A DNA stretch of 64,000 nt from Solirubrobacterales bacterium 67-14 (lineage in GTDB: Bacteria > Actinomycetota > Thermoleophilia > Solirubrobacterales > 70-9), in assembly GCA_001897355.1 (NCBI GenBank), contig MKST01000007.1, forward strand, positions 60,183-124,182, in the 5' to 3' direction. Position 1 is the stretch's first letter; each line of letters starts with the position of its first letter. Position numbers and translations under genes: made by a program. Shown here in pieces: positions 1 through 8,975 of the stretch. The notes under the pieces are model-generated. The model was given only the letters and a program-made list of their open reading frames with translations, did not search any database and was not told the origin of the DNA.

Positions 1-836
1 GAGATCGCCTGGCCGACCAGGTTCACGCAGACCACGGTCACGATGATCGCCAGCGACGGCCAGATCACCGGGTTCGCGGTGGTGAGGATCGTCGCCTTGC
101 CGTCGGACAGCATGGTGCCCCAGTCCGAGGTCGGAGGGCTGGCGCCCAGCCCGATGAACGAGAGGGCCGCGAGGTCCAGCAACGCGTACCCGAAGTTGAG
201 CGTGAGCTGGGCGATCAGCGGGCCGGAGATGTTAGGCAGAAGGTGGTTGAAGACGATCCTCGGGGTTCCGAATCCCTGCAGCCGGCAGGCTGCCAGATAC
301 TGCTTGTGACGTTCCGAGACGACCAGGCCGCGGACCACCCGGGCCATCAAGGGGATGTACGTGATCGAGATCGCGATCACGGCCGGAACGAGGCCCCGGC
401 CGAAGGTAGCGACGATGACGATCGCCAGGAGCAAGCTCGGGAAGGCGAGCATCAGGTCCCAGAGACGGCCGAGCGCGCCGTCGAGGAAGCCTCCGATGAA
501 CCCGCCCAGCAGGCCGAGCCCACCGCCGATCAGGGTCGAGACCAGCACGATCACCAGCGGGCCGCCGAGGCTCGCCCGAGTTCCGTAGACCAGTCGCGAG
601 AATATGTCGCGACCCGATCCGTCCGCCCCGAGGAGATGAGCCCCCGAAGGCTGCGCGAGCGAACTCGAGAGCACGCCGTTGTTCGGATCCTGGGGCGCGA
701 CCAACGGCGCGAAGACAGCCACCAAGACCAGGAGCGTCAGAACTGCGGCTGCGCTCCAGGTGAGATATCCCCCACGTTGTACGCGGAACGGGACCCGACC
801 CGTTCGGGACATCCGATCGGCGGCCCAGGCGATCAC
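1..836 (-). CDS. dppC: Dipeptide/oligopeptide ABC transporter permease DppC-like (3' end cut by window edge)
   Basis: Inner-membrane permease of a Dpp/Opp importer. Translating the minus strand from 836 gives 278 codons with no stop before the window edge. An N-terminal membrane helix (about residues 24-40) is followed by the conserved LLGADGSGRDIFSRL-type block and several hydrophobic segments. The EAA coupling loop ends in FNHLLPN, and a typical GLGASPPTSDWGTML segment lies near the cut. The GTG at 836 overlaps the dppB stop (GTGA); an ATG at 812 is an alternative start. It is the last visible gene of the 15241-to-1 operon and pairs with dppB to form the channel. No ATP-binding subunits are in the window; they may lie beyond the left edge. 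Confidence 0.9.
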   Translation of the reverse strand, partial: MIAWAADRMSRTGRVPFRVQRGGYLTWSAAAVLTLLVLVAVFAPLVAPQDPNNGVLSSSLAQPSGAHLLGADGSGRDIFSRLVYGTRASLGGPLVIVLVSTLIGGGLGLLGGFIGGFLDGALGRLWDLMLAFPSLLLAIVIVATFGRGLVPAVIAISITYIPLMARVVRGLVVSERHKQYLAACRLQGFGTPRIVFNHLLPNISGPLIAQLTLNFGYALLDLAALSFIGLGASPPTSDWGTMLSDGKATILTTANPVIWPSLAIIVTVVCVNLVGQAI

Positions 837-1786
837 GACGCCTTCCCCGCGGCGAGCCTGACCCGGGGATCGATCAGGGCGTAGAGCAGATCGACGACCA
901 GATTGATGACCAGAAAGGCGAAGACGAGGATCAGCGCGATCGCCTGGACCACGGCGAAGTCGCCGCTCTGCACCGAATCGACCAGGAGACCACCGAGGCC
1001 GTTCAGCCCGAACGCGTACTCGACCACTACCGCCCCGGAGAGCAGATATCCCACGATCAGCCCCGAGATGGTCACCACCGGAATCAGAGCGTGGCGAAAG
1101 GCATGCTTCACGACCACCGAGCGGCCGGACAGTCCACGACTCCTCGCCGTCTCGATGAATTCCTGATTCAAGGTGCGAATCATCGAGATTCTGGCGGTCC
1201 TGCCGACCAGTGCGACGACCGATGCGGCAAGCGCGATCGACGGCAGGATCAGATGTCGAATCTGATCGAACCCGCCATCACCGAGCCCGAGCGCCGGCAG
1301 CCACCCGAGATCGATCGCGACCACTGAGATGAGTATCAGGCTCATGATCGCCGGGGAAACGGCGGCTAGAACCAAGACGAACAGGGAGATGCCTACGTCC
1401 AACGCACCGCCGGCTTTCAGGGCACTAACCATCCCGAGCACTACGCCGACCAACATGATCAGGACGCTTGCCATCAGCGTCAGCTGCATGGTCGGCATGA
1501 TCCGCGGCCCGACCACGTTGGCGACCGAATCCGTGAGGGTGATCGAGTCGCCGAAGTCACCGGTCACGAATCGGCCCAGCCAGAGGCCGTACTGGGTGAA
1601 GAACGGGTCGTCCAGGTGATACTCCTCGGTGACCCGCTCGTAGGCTTCCGGCGTCGCTTGCTTGCCGCCCAGGAGGACCGCCTCCGGGCTGCCCGGCGCC
1701 AGGTACATCATCGAGAAGATCACAAACGACGCGACCAGCAGCAGCACCGGCATCAGCAGGATGCGCTTCGCCGCCAGGGCCAGCAT
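833..1786 (-). CDS. dppB: Dipeptide/oligopeptide ABC transporter permease DppB-like
   Basis: Inner-membrane permease, 317 aa, the usual size for DppB/OppB. It begins MLALAAKRILLM with the first membrane helix at residues 5-25. The periplasmic region typical of the family (YLAPGSPEAVLLGG) follows, then about five more helices and the cytoplasmic EAA loop (ETARSRGLSG...KHAFRHALIP). I chose the ATG at 1786 because it shares a base with the stop codon of the upstream flavoenzyme gene (TGATG) and removes 45 uncharacteristic residues of an upstream in-frame extension. It forms the transport channel with DppC; the binding protein is encoded divergently at 15425. Confidence 0.93.
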   Translation of the reverse strand: MLALAAKRILLMPVLLLVASFVIFSMMYLAPGSPEAVLLGGKQATPEAYERVTEEYHLDDPFFTQYGLWLGRFVTGDFGDSITLTDSVANVVGPRIMPTMQLTLMASVLIMLVGVVLGMVSALKAGGALDVGISLFVLVLAAVSPAIMSLILISVVAIDLGWLPALGLGDGGFDQIRHLILPSIALAASVVALVGRTARISMIRTLNQEFIETARSRGLSGRSVVVKHAFRHALIPVVTISGLIVGYLLSGAVVVEYAFGLNGLGGLLVDSVQSGDFAVVQAIALILVFAFLVINLVVDLLYALIDPRVRLAAGKAS

Positions 1787-3516
1787 CAGGACGACCTCAC
1801 CCGATCGACCAGCTTCCGCAGGCGGGGGTTGCGCGCCGCCGCCAGGGCCAAGTACCCGAGGCCCGGACGGTCCAGCAGCCTGCTCAGACTCTCGTACCAC
1901 CGACCGTCGCGCTCGTCCCATCTGCCGGTGGCCCCGGTAAAGGGCAGGTTTCGATCGAGCAGCACGGCCCGGGCGCAGTTGTGGCCCGGCGCACCGGTGA
2001 CGCCGCCGCCCGGATGGGCGCCCGCACCGCAGAGATACAGGCCGTCCAGCGGCGTGTGATAGCTGCCGTACCCAGGCAGTGGACGGCCGGCGAACAGCTG
2101 CTCCGGCGTCATCGCTCCATGGAAGATGTTGCCGCCGGTCAACCCGTACTCGCGTTCCAAGTCGAGCGGCGTGAGGGCCCGGGCTTCGATGATCGAACTC
2201 TCGAACCCGGGCGCGTGGCGTTCTATCGCCGCCTTGGCCTGCCCGACGAGCCGGTCGCGCGATTCATCCCAGGAGCCCGACGCCAGCTCGAAGGGCAGCT
2301 GCTGGATGCCGGTGGTGATGATGTGGGTGCCGGGTGCGGTGAGCGAGTCGTCGTGGACGCTCTGGATCGTCATCTCGACCGGCGGGTCGTCGATCATCTC
2401 GCCTCGGGCCTGTGCCTGGCAGGCTCGCTCGAAGGCCTCGGTGTCAGTGTCCAAGACGGTCACGGCCCGGTGCGGCGCCTGGACCTCACCGCTGAAGTCG
2501 CTGAACCGGGGGAGCCGATCGACTGCGAAGTGCACCCTGCCCATCGTGCCCGAGTAGTCGAGGCCCTCCACCCGTTCGACGAAGGCCGAGTCGAGATCGC
2601 TTCGATCGACGAGGCCGAGGAAAGTCCGCTTCGGGTCGGCGTTGGACACCACCACCGCGGCGTCCAGTTCCTCACCGTCCGCGAGCACGACTCCCGTGGC
2701 CCGCCCTGACTCGACCCGGATCGTCGCGACCGGCGCCTCGGTCCGGATCCGCACCCCCTTCTCGCGAGCCCGCATCGCCAGCGCGTTGCTGATCGCGCCC
2801 ATGCCACCACGGGCAAACCCGAACTCGCCGAACCGGCCATCGAACTCCCCCCAAGAATGGTGCGAGTAGACATAAGCGGTGCCGGGGCTGGCCGGCCCGC
2901 CATGCACCGAGGTCAGGGACAAGAAGAAAAAGAACCCCTTCAGCTCCTCGGCCTCGAAATGAGCGTCGAGCAGATCCGCTATCGAGCCGGTCAGGAAAGC
3001 GTCGAACAGATCGCCGTCCCCGCGGCGCCGGAACTCGTCACGAAGTTCCTCGAAGGTCGGAGGGTCGGCGAGGAGGGCCGGTCGAGCGAGCCTCGCCACC
3101 CGTTCCAGCCTGGCCCCGAACCGAACGAACTTCGCCGCTTCCCGGCGGCCGAACCGCATCTGGATCTGAGCCAGAGTTCGATCCAGCTCGCGGTGGATGA
3201 GAAAGCTCCGGCCGCTCCGATCGATGCTGACCGCGAGCGGATCCGCCTGGTAGAGCTCAAGGCCATAACGGCTCAGATCGAAATCGCGCCATATGCGTGG
3301 TTCCAAGCCGGGACCAGCGACGAAGGCGCAACTGGAGCAGAGGAAGCCGGGGATCAGCTCCTCCGTCACGCAGGCGCCGCCGACGATGTCGCGACGTTCG
3401 AGCACAGTCACCTCGAACCCACCTTCGGCCAGATAGTTGGCCGTGACCAGGCCGTTGTGCCCGGCGCCGATCACGATCGCCGTTCGTGCCATTCGGCTGT
3501 CCTCGGACGCGGTCAT
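1786..3516 (-). CDS. FAD-dependent oxidoreductase, PYROXD2/phytoene-desaturase-like
   Basis: 576-aa flavoprotein. The N-terminus has the dinucleotide-binding motif VIGAGHNGLVTANYLAEGG (about residues 15-33) followed by the acidic end of strand 2 (LERRDIVGGA). The C-terminus has the second FAD-contact motif (YLCGAGAHPGGGVTGAPG). GHNGL is typical of the PYROXD2 branch of the amine-oxidase/CrtI superfamily rather than true carotenoid desaturases, and no carotenoid gene is nearby. Its place between the LacI regulator and dppBC, joined by a 4-base ATGA overlap, suggests it oxidises the imported substrate or an intermediate, possibly at an amine or CH-CH bond. Substrate unknown. Confidence 0.85.
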   Translation of the reverse strand: MTASEDSRMARTAIVIGAGHNGLVTANYLAEGGFEVTVLERRDIVGGACVTEELIPGFLCSSCAFVAGPGLEPRIWRDFDLSRYGLELYQADPLAVSIDRSGRSFLIHRELDRTLAQIQMRFGRREAAKFVRFGARLERVARLARPALLADPPTFEELRDEFRRRGDGDLFDAFLTGSIADLLDAHFEAEELKGFFFFLSLTSVHGGPASPGTAYVYSHHSWGEFDGRFGEFGFARGGMGAISNALAMRAREKGVRIRTEAPVATIRVESGRATGVVLADGEELDAAVVVSNADPKRTFLGLVDRSDLDSAFVERVEGLDYSGTMGRVHFAVDRLPRFSDFSGEVQAPHRAVTVLDTDTEAFERACQAQARGEMIDDPPVEMTIQSVHDDSLTAPGTHIITTGIQQLPFELASGSWDESRDRLVGQAKAAIERHAPGFESSIIEARALTPLDLEREYGLTGGNIFHGAMTPEQLFAGRPLPGYGSYHTPLDGLYLCGAGAHPGGGVTGAPGHNCARAVLLDRNLPFTGATGRWDERDGRWYESLSRLLDRPGLGYLALAAARNPRLRKLVDRVRSS

Positions 3517-4553
3517 GTCGAATCCCGGATCAAGATCTCGACGGCGAATTCCTCGGAGACCGCGTCGGTGGGCTGGCCCAGGCGGCCCAGCAGCAGCTCG
3601 GCCGCCGCTCTGCCCATCTCGTAGACCGGAAGCGAGACCGTGGTCAGAGCCGGGCTGATGTAAGCCGAGAAGTCGAAGTTGTTGAAGCCGGATACAGCGA
3701 TGTCATCGGGCACTTTCAGCCCGCGCTGCTTGGCCATATGGATGATGCCGAGTGCGAGCAGGTCGTTGGCCGCAACGATCGCGGTCGGCGGCTCCTGCAG
3801 GTCGAACAGAGCCTCGGCGACCTCCGCCCCACTGGCCGCATCCCACCGGCCGCGGAATATCTGCAAGTCGCGCTCCGGCTCGATCCCGGCATCCCTCAGG
3901 GCGGCGCGATAGCCGCTGTAGCGATCTTCGACCTGAGGCCAGGTAGAGCGGGCGGCAGCGAAGGCGATCCGGCGGTGCCCCTTCTCCAAGAGGTGATTGA
4001 CGAGGCGATGGGCCCCCTCTACGTTCGCGGCCGTGACCGACGGCAGGAGATCGAAGCTCGACTCGCCCAGGGCGACCGCCGGATAGCCCATGTCGACCAC
4101 CCTCCGGAGCAGGCGGTGCCGCCGGTCCGGCTCGCCCGAAAGGTAGAGGATGGCGCCGTCGACCCGGCTTTCGTGAAGCGGCTGGAGCAGGACCTTGTCG
4201 GCCTCTTTGAACCCCGCCGACTGGATCAAGACGCCGTAGCCTCGCTCGCGAGCGAGGTCTCCCACCCCCGCCATCACCATGTCGGTCATCGGGTCGGCCA
4301 GGAACTTGGCGTCGTTGTCGAGTACCAGGAAACCGAGAGTCTTGGTTCGCTGCGACCTGAGCCCCCGGGCCGTGGCGTTGGGTCGGTAGTCCAGTACCAC
4401 CATCGCCTGCTCGACCCGCTCTCGGGTTTCCGGGGTCATCAAGTGCTCGCGCCCATTGAGCAGGTTGGAAACGGTCTGCACCGATACCCCGGCGCGCTTC
4501 GAGACGTCGCGCATCGTGGCCCGGCGGGGCTTGGAATGCTCCGGCTGCGTCAA
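3513..4553 (-). CDS. LacI-family transcriptional regulator
   Basis: 346-aa regulator. The LacI helix-turn-helix and hinge are at about residues 14-70 (MRDVSKRAGVSVQTVSNLLNG, then YRPNATARGLRSQRT). A periplasmic-binding-protein-like effector domain follows, with the usual TKTLGFLV start and GFNNFDFSAYISPALTTV near the end. The start is a TTG that overlaps the upstream aldolase stop (TTGA); an ATG at residue 14 would trim the N-terminus just before the HTH. Being inside the sugar-acid operon, it most likely represses it in the absence of a pathway intermediate. A LacI-like near-palindrome centred on CG (15253-15264) overlaps the operon promoter and is the obvious candidate operator. Confidence 0.93.
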   Translation of the reverse strand: MTQPEHSKPRRATMRDVSKRAGVSVQTVSNLLNGREHLMTPETRERVEQAMVVLDYRPNATARGLRSQRTKTLGFLVLDNDAKFLADPMTDMVMAGVGDLARERGYGVLIQSAGFKEADKVLLQPLHESRVDGAILYLSGEPDRRHRLLRRVVDMGYPAVALGESSFDLLPSVTAANVEGAHRLVNHLLEKGHRRIAFAAARSTWPQVEDRYSGYRAALRDAGIEPERDLQIFRGRWDAASGAEVAEALFDLQEPPTAIVAANDLLALGIIHMAKQRGLKVPDDIAVSGFNNFDFSAYISPALTTVSLPVYEMGRAAAELLLGRLGQPTDAVSEEFAVEILIRDST

Positions 4554-5464
4554 GCGGCGCTCCCAGCCGTCGAAAGTCGCCGCTCGGTCGCAGCGGTGGC
4601 CAGATCAAAGGCATGTCGCAGGATCTGCACTCGCTCGATCGAGACCGGCTCGAGGGGAGCTTTGAGCTCTCCCGACGCGAAGATCCCGATGTCAGCCAGC
4701 AGAGCCTTGGTCGTGGCGACTTCACGGCCGATCCCGAAGACGTGGGTGAACGGCAACACCTCGTTGGCCAGCACGTCAAAGGCATCGTCCCAATCGCCTC
4801 GCCCAAGCCTGTCCCAGGCCTCACGGAAGGCGGCCGGGAAGACGGCCGGAGCGATGAGCATCGCCCCGTCGACCCCCGCGGCCAGATACTCGAAGAGGAT
4901 CGGATCGTCTCCGCCGATGACCCGAAGGCCAGCGTCGTGCCAGATCTCGACCTTGGACATGTCGTGATCGGTCAGCTTCACGGTCGACAGATTGTCCAGC
5001 TGTCCCGCCCACTCGACCACGTCCGCCGCCATCAGCTTCGTCTTGGTCGCCGCAGGGTTGTCGTACAGGATCAGGTCGATGCCGATCGCCCCGTCGATCC
5101 TGCGCATGAAGTCGAGCATCCCATCCGCCGTGTTCTCGAAGTAGAAAGGAGCGGCGCAGAGAACCCCGGCGGCACCGAGCTCCTCGGCGTGGCGAGCCAG
5201 CTCGACCGCGTCCGACACCGAGGTGCTGGTCACCCCGACGATCACCTTCATGTCGTCGGGGGTCATCGCGACGGCCTCCTCGGCTATGGCCCGCCGCTCG
5301 GATATCGTCAGCGAGGGCGCTTCGCCCGTGCTGCCGAGCAGGGTGTACCCGTCGACCCCGCCGTCCATGTGCTCGATGAGACGGTGAAAGCTCTCGGGAT
5401 CGAACTCCCCGCCCTTGAAAGGCGTCGGGATCACCGGAAGCAACCCGCCAATGCTCTCTGTCAC
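4550..5464 (-). CDS. Dihydrodipicolinate synthase/N-acetylneuraminate lyase family aldolase
   Basis: 304-aa class I aldolase of the DapA/NanA TIM-barrel family. Visible active-site features are the substrate-carboxylate loop GSTGE (residues 44-48), the catalytic tyrosine in LYDNPAATK (Tyr134) and the Schiff-base lysine in TVKLTDHD (Lys163). The operon context makes a 2-keto-3-deoxy-sugar-acid aldolase or dehydratase (pyruvate-forming) more likely than lysine biosynthesis. The start is a GTG overlapping the Eda stop by 4 bases; an AGGAGG inside the last codons of that gene lies 5 nt before it. Exact substrate cannot be read from sequence. Confidence 0.9.
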   Translation of the reverse strand: MTESIGGLLPVIPTPFKGGEFDPESFHRLIEHMDGGVDGYTLLGSTGEAPSLTISERRAIAEEAVAMTPDDMKVIVGVTSTSVSDAVELARHAEELGAAGVLCAAPFYFENTADGMLDFMRRIDGAIGIDLILYDNPAATKTKLMAADVVEWAGQLDNLSTVKLTDHDMSKVEIWHDAGLRVIGGDDPILFEYLAAGVDGAMLIAPAVFPAAFREAWDRLGRGDWDDAFDVLANEVLPFTHVFGIGREVATTKALLADIGIFASGELKAPLEPVSIERVQILRHAFDLATAATERRLSTAGSAA

Positions 5465-6096
5465 TTGGACCTCCTCGATTTATCGACTACATACATGAGT
5501 TCGCGCGCCCGCGATCCGATCTCTCCCTCTCCCAGGGTCGGATCGCTCAGGGCGCTTCCGACCCCGAGCGCGGTTGCGCCCGCGGCGATGAATGAAGCTG
5601 CATTGCCCGCGTGGATGCCGCCGGTGGGAACAAGCTTGAGATCTGGGAATGGCCCGAGCAGGTCGCTCACATGGCCCGGTCCCAGGCCGGACGGAAAAAT
5701 CTTGATCATCTGCGACCCGAGGGTCGAAGCGCGGTGAACCTCGGTCGGAGTGAACGCACCGGGAAGATGCAGTACGTCGAGCTCGGCCGCCCGTTCGATC
5801 ACCGCCGGCTCGACGGTCGGAGAGATCAGGTACCGGGCCCCGGCCTCCACGGCGCGATCCACCTGCTCGGCGGTGAGCACCGTGCCAGCACCGACCTCGA
5901 CCCGGCCGGCAAGCTCCTCGGCCGCGACTGACAGCGCCTGCAGCGCGTCCGGTTCGGTCAAGCTGAACTCGATCGCCGAGATTTCGCCGTCGGCCAGCTC
6001 GCGAGCCACGCGGGTCGCCGTTTCGAGCGGGCTGCAGCGGATCACGACCACCACTCCGGCCCGCTCCAGGAACTCCGCCATGGCCGCCGCGCTCAT
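5461..6096 (-). CDS. eda: 2-dehydro-3-deoxy-phosphogluconate (KDPG/KHG) aldolase
   Basis: 211-aa class I aldolase, the normal size for the Eda family. It cleaves KDPG-type phospho-sugar acids to pyruvate and glyceraldehyde 3-phosphate. The catalytic glutamate is in AIEFSLTEP (Glu43), followed by GAGTVL (69-74), the Schiff-base lysine in IKIFPS (Lys132), and the phosphate-binding PTGGI (157-161) and GVGSAL motifs. It overlaps the KDG kinase by 4 bases, so kinase and aldolase are probably made in balanced amounts and act in sequence. Confidence 0.94.
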   Translation of the reverse strand: MSAAAMAEFLERAGVVVVIRCSPLETATRVARELADGEISAIEFSLTEPDALQALSVAAEELAGRVEVGAGTVLTAEQVDRAVEAGARYLISPTVEPAVIERAAELDVLHLPGAFTPTEVHRASTLGSQMIKIFPSGLGPGHVSDLLGPFPDLKLVPTGGIHAGNAASFIAAGATALGVGSALSDPTLGEGEIGSRARELMYVVDKSRRSK

Positions 6097-7055
6097 CGAG
6101 TGAACCCCGCTTTACCTTCGACGACCGCGCCGACCTCGTCCCGGTCGAAGAGTGCCTGGTCGCCCGCGACGCTGCATTTCAAGGCACCCATGGCTGCCGC
6201 CAACCGGAGCGAGTCAGCCACCGGCCGGCCTTCCACAAACCCCGTGACGAGACCGGCGAGAAAAGCGTCACCGGCCCCGATCCGATCGACGACCGGTTCG
6301 GCCGGAATGGCCTCCTGAGTCAGTACCTGGTCGTCGCAGATGCCGACGCAACCATTCTCGCCGTCGGTCACCACGACGAGCTTCGCCTTCGGAGCGAACC
6401 GTCCCCCGAACTCCGCGGCCACTTCCGAGGTGTCGTCCGCTTCGATCCCGAAGACGCGCCTGGCGTCCAGGCGGGAACAGACGACGATCTCCGCCTGCGG
6501 CAGCACGCTCTCGATGCTCTCGCGAGCCTCCTCGGGCGAGGAGAGGCGTTCCCGATAGTTCACGTCGAGACAGACGCCCACTCCGCGCGCGGCGGCGTCG
6601 GCGACGAACCTCTCCGCCAGATGCCTCGCGGTCGGGGAGACGGCCAGGGTGATCCCCGAGGTCAAGGCCAGGCGTACCCCGTCCAGACAATCGGGGCGGT
6701 AGCCGTCCATCTGGCTGAAGGTTGAATCTGCCCGGTCGTACCAAACCTCGGACGGGCGGGCGCCGGCCCCGAACTCGACGAAGAAGATGCCCAGTCGTCC
6801 CCTGTCCACGGTCTCGACGTATTCCAGATCGACACCCGCCGCGCGCAGGTCGCGGCAGACACGCTCCCCGAGCGGATTGTCGGGAAGCGAGGTGACGTAC
6901 CGAGTCCCGACGCCGAGTGAGGCCAGCGCGACCGCGACGTTGGCCTCGGCGCCCGCCACGTGGACGTCGAAGCTGCCGCCCGTCCTGAGCCGCCCCAGAC
7001 CGGGTGGTGAGAGACGCAGCATCGCCTCGCCTAGCGCTGTCACACGGACCTTCAT
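6093..7055 (-). CDS. kdgK: 2-keto-3-deoxygluconate kinase (PfkB/ribokinase family)
   Basis: 320-aa sugar kinase of the PfkB family. The N-terminal substrate lid region has AGAEANVAVALASLG (about residues 34-48). The C-terminal signature DRIGAGDAFLAGL carries the catalytic base Asp263. Sitting immediately before eda, it most likely phosphorylates 2-keto-3-deoxy-gluconate or -galactonate to supply the aldolase. The ATG lies one base after the SDR stop codon, the only junction of this operon without a true overlap. Other PfkB substrates (fructose, adenosine) are less likely given the neighbours. Confidence 0.9.
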   Translation of the reverse strand: MKVRVTALGEAMLRLSPPGLGRLRTGGSFDVHVAGAEANVAVALASLGVGTRYVTSLPDNPLGERVCRDLRAAGVDLEYVETVDRGRLGIFFVEFGAGARPSEVWYDRADSTFSQMDGYRPDCLDGVRLALTSGITLAVSPTARHLAERFVADAAARGVGVCLDVNYRERLSSPEEARESIESVLPQAEIVVCSRLDARRVFGIEADDTSEVAAEFGGRFAPKAKLVVVTDGENGCVGICDDQVLTQEAIPAEPVVDRIGAGDAFLAGLVTGFVEGRPVADSLRLAAAMGALKCSVAGDQALFDRDEVGAVVEGKAGFTR

Positions 7056-7056
7056 C

Positions 7057-7848
7057 TCAATAGCAGTTCGCAGTCAGCCCACCGTCGACGACCAGCGAAG
7101 ATCCGGTGATGAAAGACGCGTCATCGGAAAGCAGGAAGACGACCGCCGTCGCCGCCTCGCGAGGGTCCGCGATGCGCTTCAGCGGGTAGTGGCTCTCCAT
7201 CTCGGCTCGTTTGGCCGCCGGATCCGGGGCACTGTTGAAGGTCCGTTCCAACATCGGCGTGAGCATGTCCCCGGGACAGACCGCGTTGCACCGGATGCCG
7301 TCCTCGGCGTAGGCGACAGCGATCGACCGAGTCAGTCCCAGCAGGCCGCTCTTCGTCGTGCCGTAGACCGGCAGGATCGGGTCGCCGACGACGCTGACGA
7401 TCGACCCGGTGTTCACGATCGCTCCGCCGCCGGCCTCTCTCATAGCGGGCAAGGCGTGCTTGCAGGCGAGAAACGCCCCTCTCAGGTTCACCGAGAGCAG
7501 CTGATCCATCTGCTCCACGGTGGTCTCCTCGATCGAGAGCTCCAGGGCCACACCGGCGTTGTTGTTGAGAATGTCACAGCTCCCGAACTCGTCGACGCTG
7601 CGCTGAACCGCCGCGGCGACGTCCTCTTCCGAGCTGACGTCCCCGGGCTGGAAGACGGCAGCGCCGCCCGCTTCCCTGGCCTCATGCGCCGTGGCCTCAC
7701 CGGCCTCGGCGTCGCGGTCGAACACCACCACGCTGGCGCCCTCGGCGCAGGCCTCCAACAACACGGCCCGGCCCAACCCCGCCGCGGCACCGGTGACTAC
7801 ACCGGCTTTCCCCGCGAGGCGTCCGGCACTTCTTTCTCCTGTGGTCAT
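7057..7848 (-). CDS. Short-chain dehydrogenase/reductase
   Basis: 263-aa classical SDR. The NAD(P)-binding motif is TGAAAGLG near the N-terminus, NNAG is present, the catalytic serine lies in NTGSIVS and the YxxxK pair in YGTTKSG. The ATG at 7848 overlaps the dehydratase stop (ATGA) and has AAGGAGGAAGG immediately upstream. A further in-frame ATG seven codons earlier would add only residues overlapping the previous gene. In this operon it probably oxidises a sugar, sugar lactone or alcohol intermediate. The cofactor seems to be NAD, because an Asp ends strand 2 (VVFDRD); substrate unknown. Confidence 0.9.
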   Translation of the reverse strand: MTTGERSAGRLAGKAGVVTGAAAGLGRAVLLEACAEGASVVVFDRDAEAGEATAHEAREAGGAAVFQPGDVSSEEDVAAAVQRSVDEFGSCDILNNNAGVALELSIEETTVEQMDQLLSVNLRGAFLACKHALPAMREAGGGAIVNTGSIVSVVGDPILPVYGTTKSGLLGLTRSIAVAYAEDGIRCNAVCPGDMLTPMLERTFNSAPDPAAKRAEMESHYPLKRIADPREAATAVVFLLSDDASFITGSSLVVDGGLTANCY

Positions 7849-8975
7849 CCTTCCTCCTTCACTCGGCACTCCTCCAATACGTCTTCGTCAATCTCAATGC
7901 CCAGCCCCGGGCCGCGCGGCACCTCGACACATCCGTCGATCAAGTCGAACCTGGTGGTCACCAGTCGCTCGTTCAGCTCGGTTGTCTGGACGCAATCCTC
8001 GAAGTACTCGGCCTCCGGCATGACGGCCAAGACGTGAAGCGACGCGGCCTTGATGATGCCCGTGCTCCAGGCGTGGAGCACGCATCGCCGTCCCCGGTCC
8101 CGAGCCAGATCCGCGACCCTGAGGCATTCCCGCATTCCTCCGGCTCGGGTCACGTCCGGCTGGACCACCTCTATTCCGGTGTCCAGCAGGCGCTGGAAGT
8201 CGGTTGCGATCGCTTCCTGCTCACCCGCCGCGATCGGCACGTCGACCGCCTCCGCCAGGCGCGCGTAGTTCTCGTACTCGTCCGGGAAGAACGGCTCCTC
8301 GACCCAGTAGGGCCGGTGTTCCTCCATCCGACGCACCCTCCCGATCGCGTCCTCGGGTTCCGTCCAGCCCATGCCTACGTCGATCATCAGGTCGAAGTCG
8401 TCACCGCCCGCGGCCCTGGACGCCGCGACCAGCTCGACGTCCGAATCGGCGTCCCGTCCCAGGGGTCCCCATCCCAGCTTGACCGCGCCGAACCCGTCCG
8501 AGAGATGGCGGTCGACCACTCGAGCCGCTTCGGCCGGCGTGTCGGGCATCAAGGTGCTGGCGTAGGCCTTGACCCGGTCCCGACGGACCTGGCCCAGAAG
8601 CTGGTGAATCGGTTTGCCCGCCGCCTTGCCGGCGATGTCCCAAAGTGCGATCTCGATCCCGCTCAAGGCATGCACCGCGGCGCCTCGTCGACCGTAGTAA
8701 ATCGACCCCGCGAACAATCGATCCCAGACTCCGTCGATCTCGAGTGGATCCATGCCCACCAGCAGGGCACCGAGCCCGGTCGCGTTCGCATGCGACGCCG
8801 GTGCGTCCACGATCGCCTTGATCACATGGGGTTGCGAGTCGACCTCGCCGATCCCGGTGATCCCTTCGTCGGTGTGCAAGCGCAGGATGAGCGCGTCCTG
8901 GCTGCCGTCGGCGATCGCCGAATCGAGGGCATCCGGCTGCCGCAGCATGATCGCTTCAACCTCGGTGATCCTCAT
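7845..8975 (-). CDS. Enolase-superfamily (mandelate racemase/muconate lactonizing) acid-sugar dehydratase
   Basis: 376 aa with an N-terminal capping domain and a C-terminal barrel. Metal ligands can be read as Asp199 (MIDVGMGW), Glu226/227 (WVEEPF) and Glu252 (AAGEQE). The general base pair is Asp274 (QPDVTRAGG) and His301 (HAWST). The lysine motif on the second barrel strand is K-L-G (Lys166-Gly168) rather than the common KxK, so one usual base is missing. Dehydration of an aldonate to a 2-keto-3-deoxy acid would feed KdgK and Eda directly. Substrate (gluconate, galactonate, rhamnonate or another) is not determined. Confidence 0.9.
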   Translation of the reverse strand: MRITEVEAIMLRQPDALDSAIADGSQDALILRLHTDEGITGIGEVDSQPHVIKAIVDAPASHANATGLGALLVGMDPLEIDGVWDRLFAGSIYYGRRGAAVHALSGIEIALWDIAGKAAGKPIHQLLGQVRRDRVKAYASTLMPDTPAEAARVVDRHLSDGFGAVKLGWGPLGRDADSDVELVAASRAAGGDDFDLMIDVGMGWTEPEDAIGRVRRMEEHRPYWVEEPFFPDEYENYARLAEAVDVPIAAGEQEAIATDFQRLLDTGIEVVQPDVTRAGGMRECLRVADLARDRGRRCVLHAWSTGIIKAASLHVLAVMPEAEYFEDCVQTTELNERLVTTRFDLIDGCVEVPRGPGLGIEIDEDVLEECRVKEEG

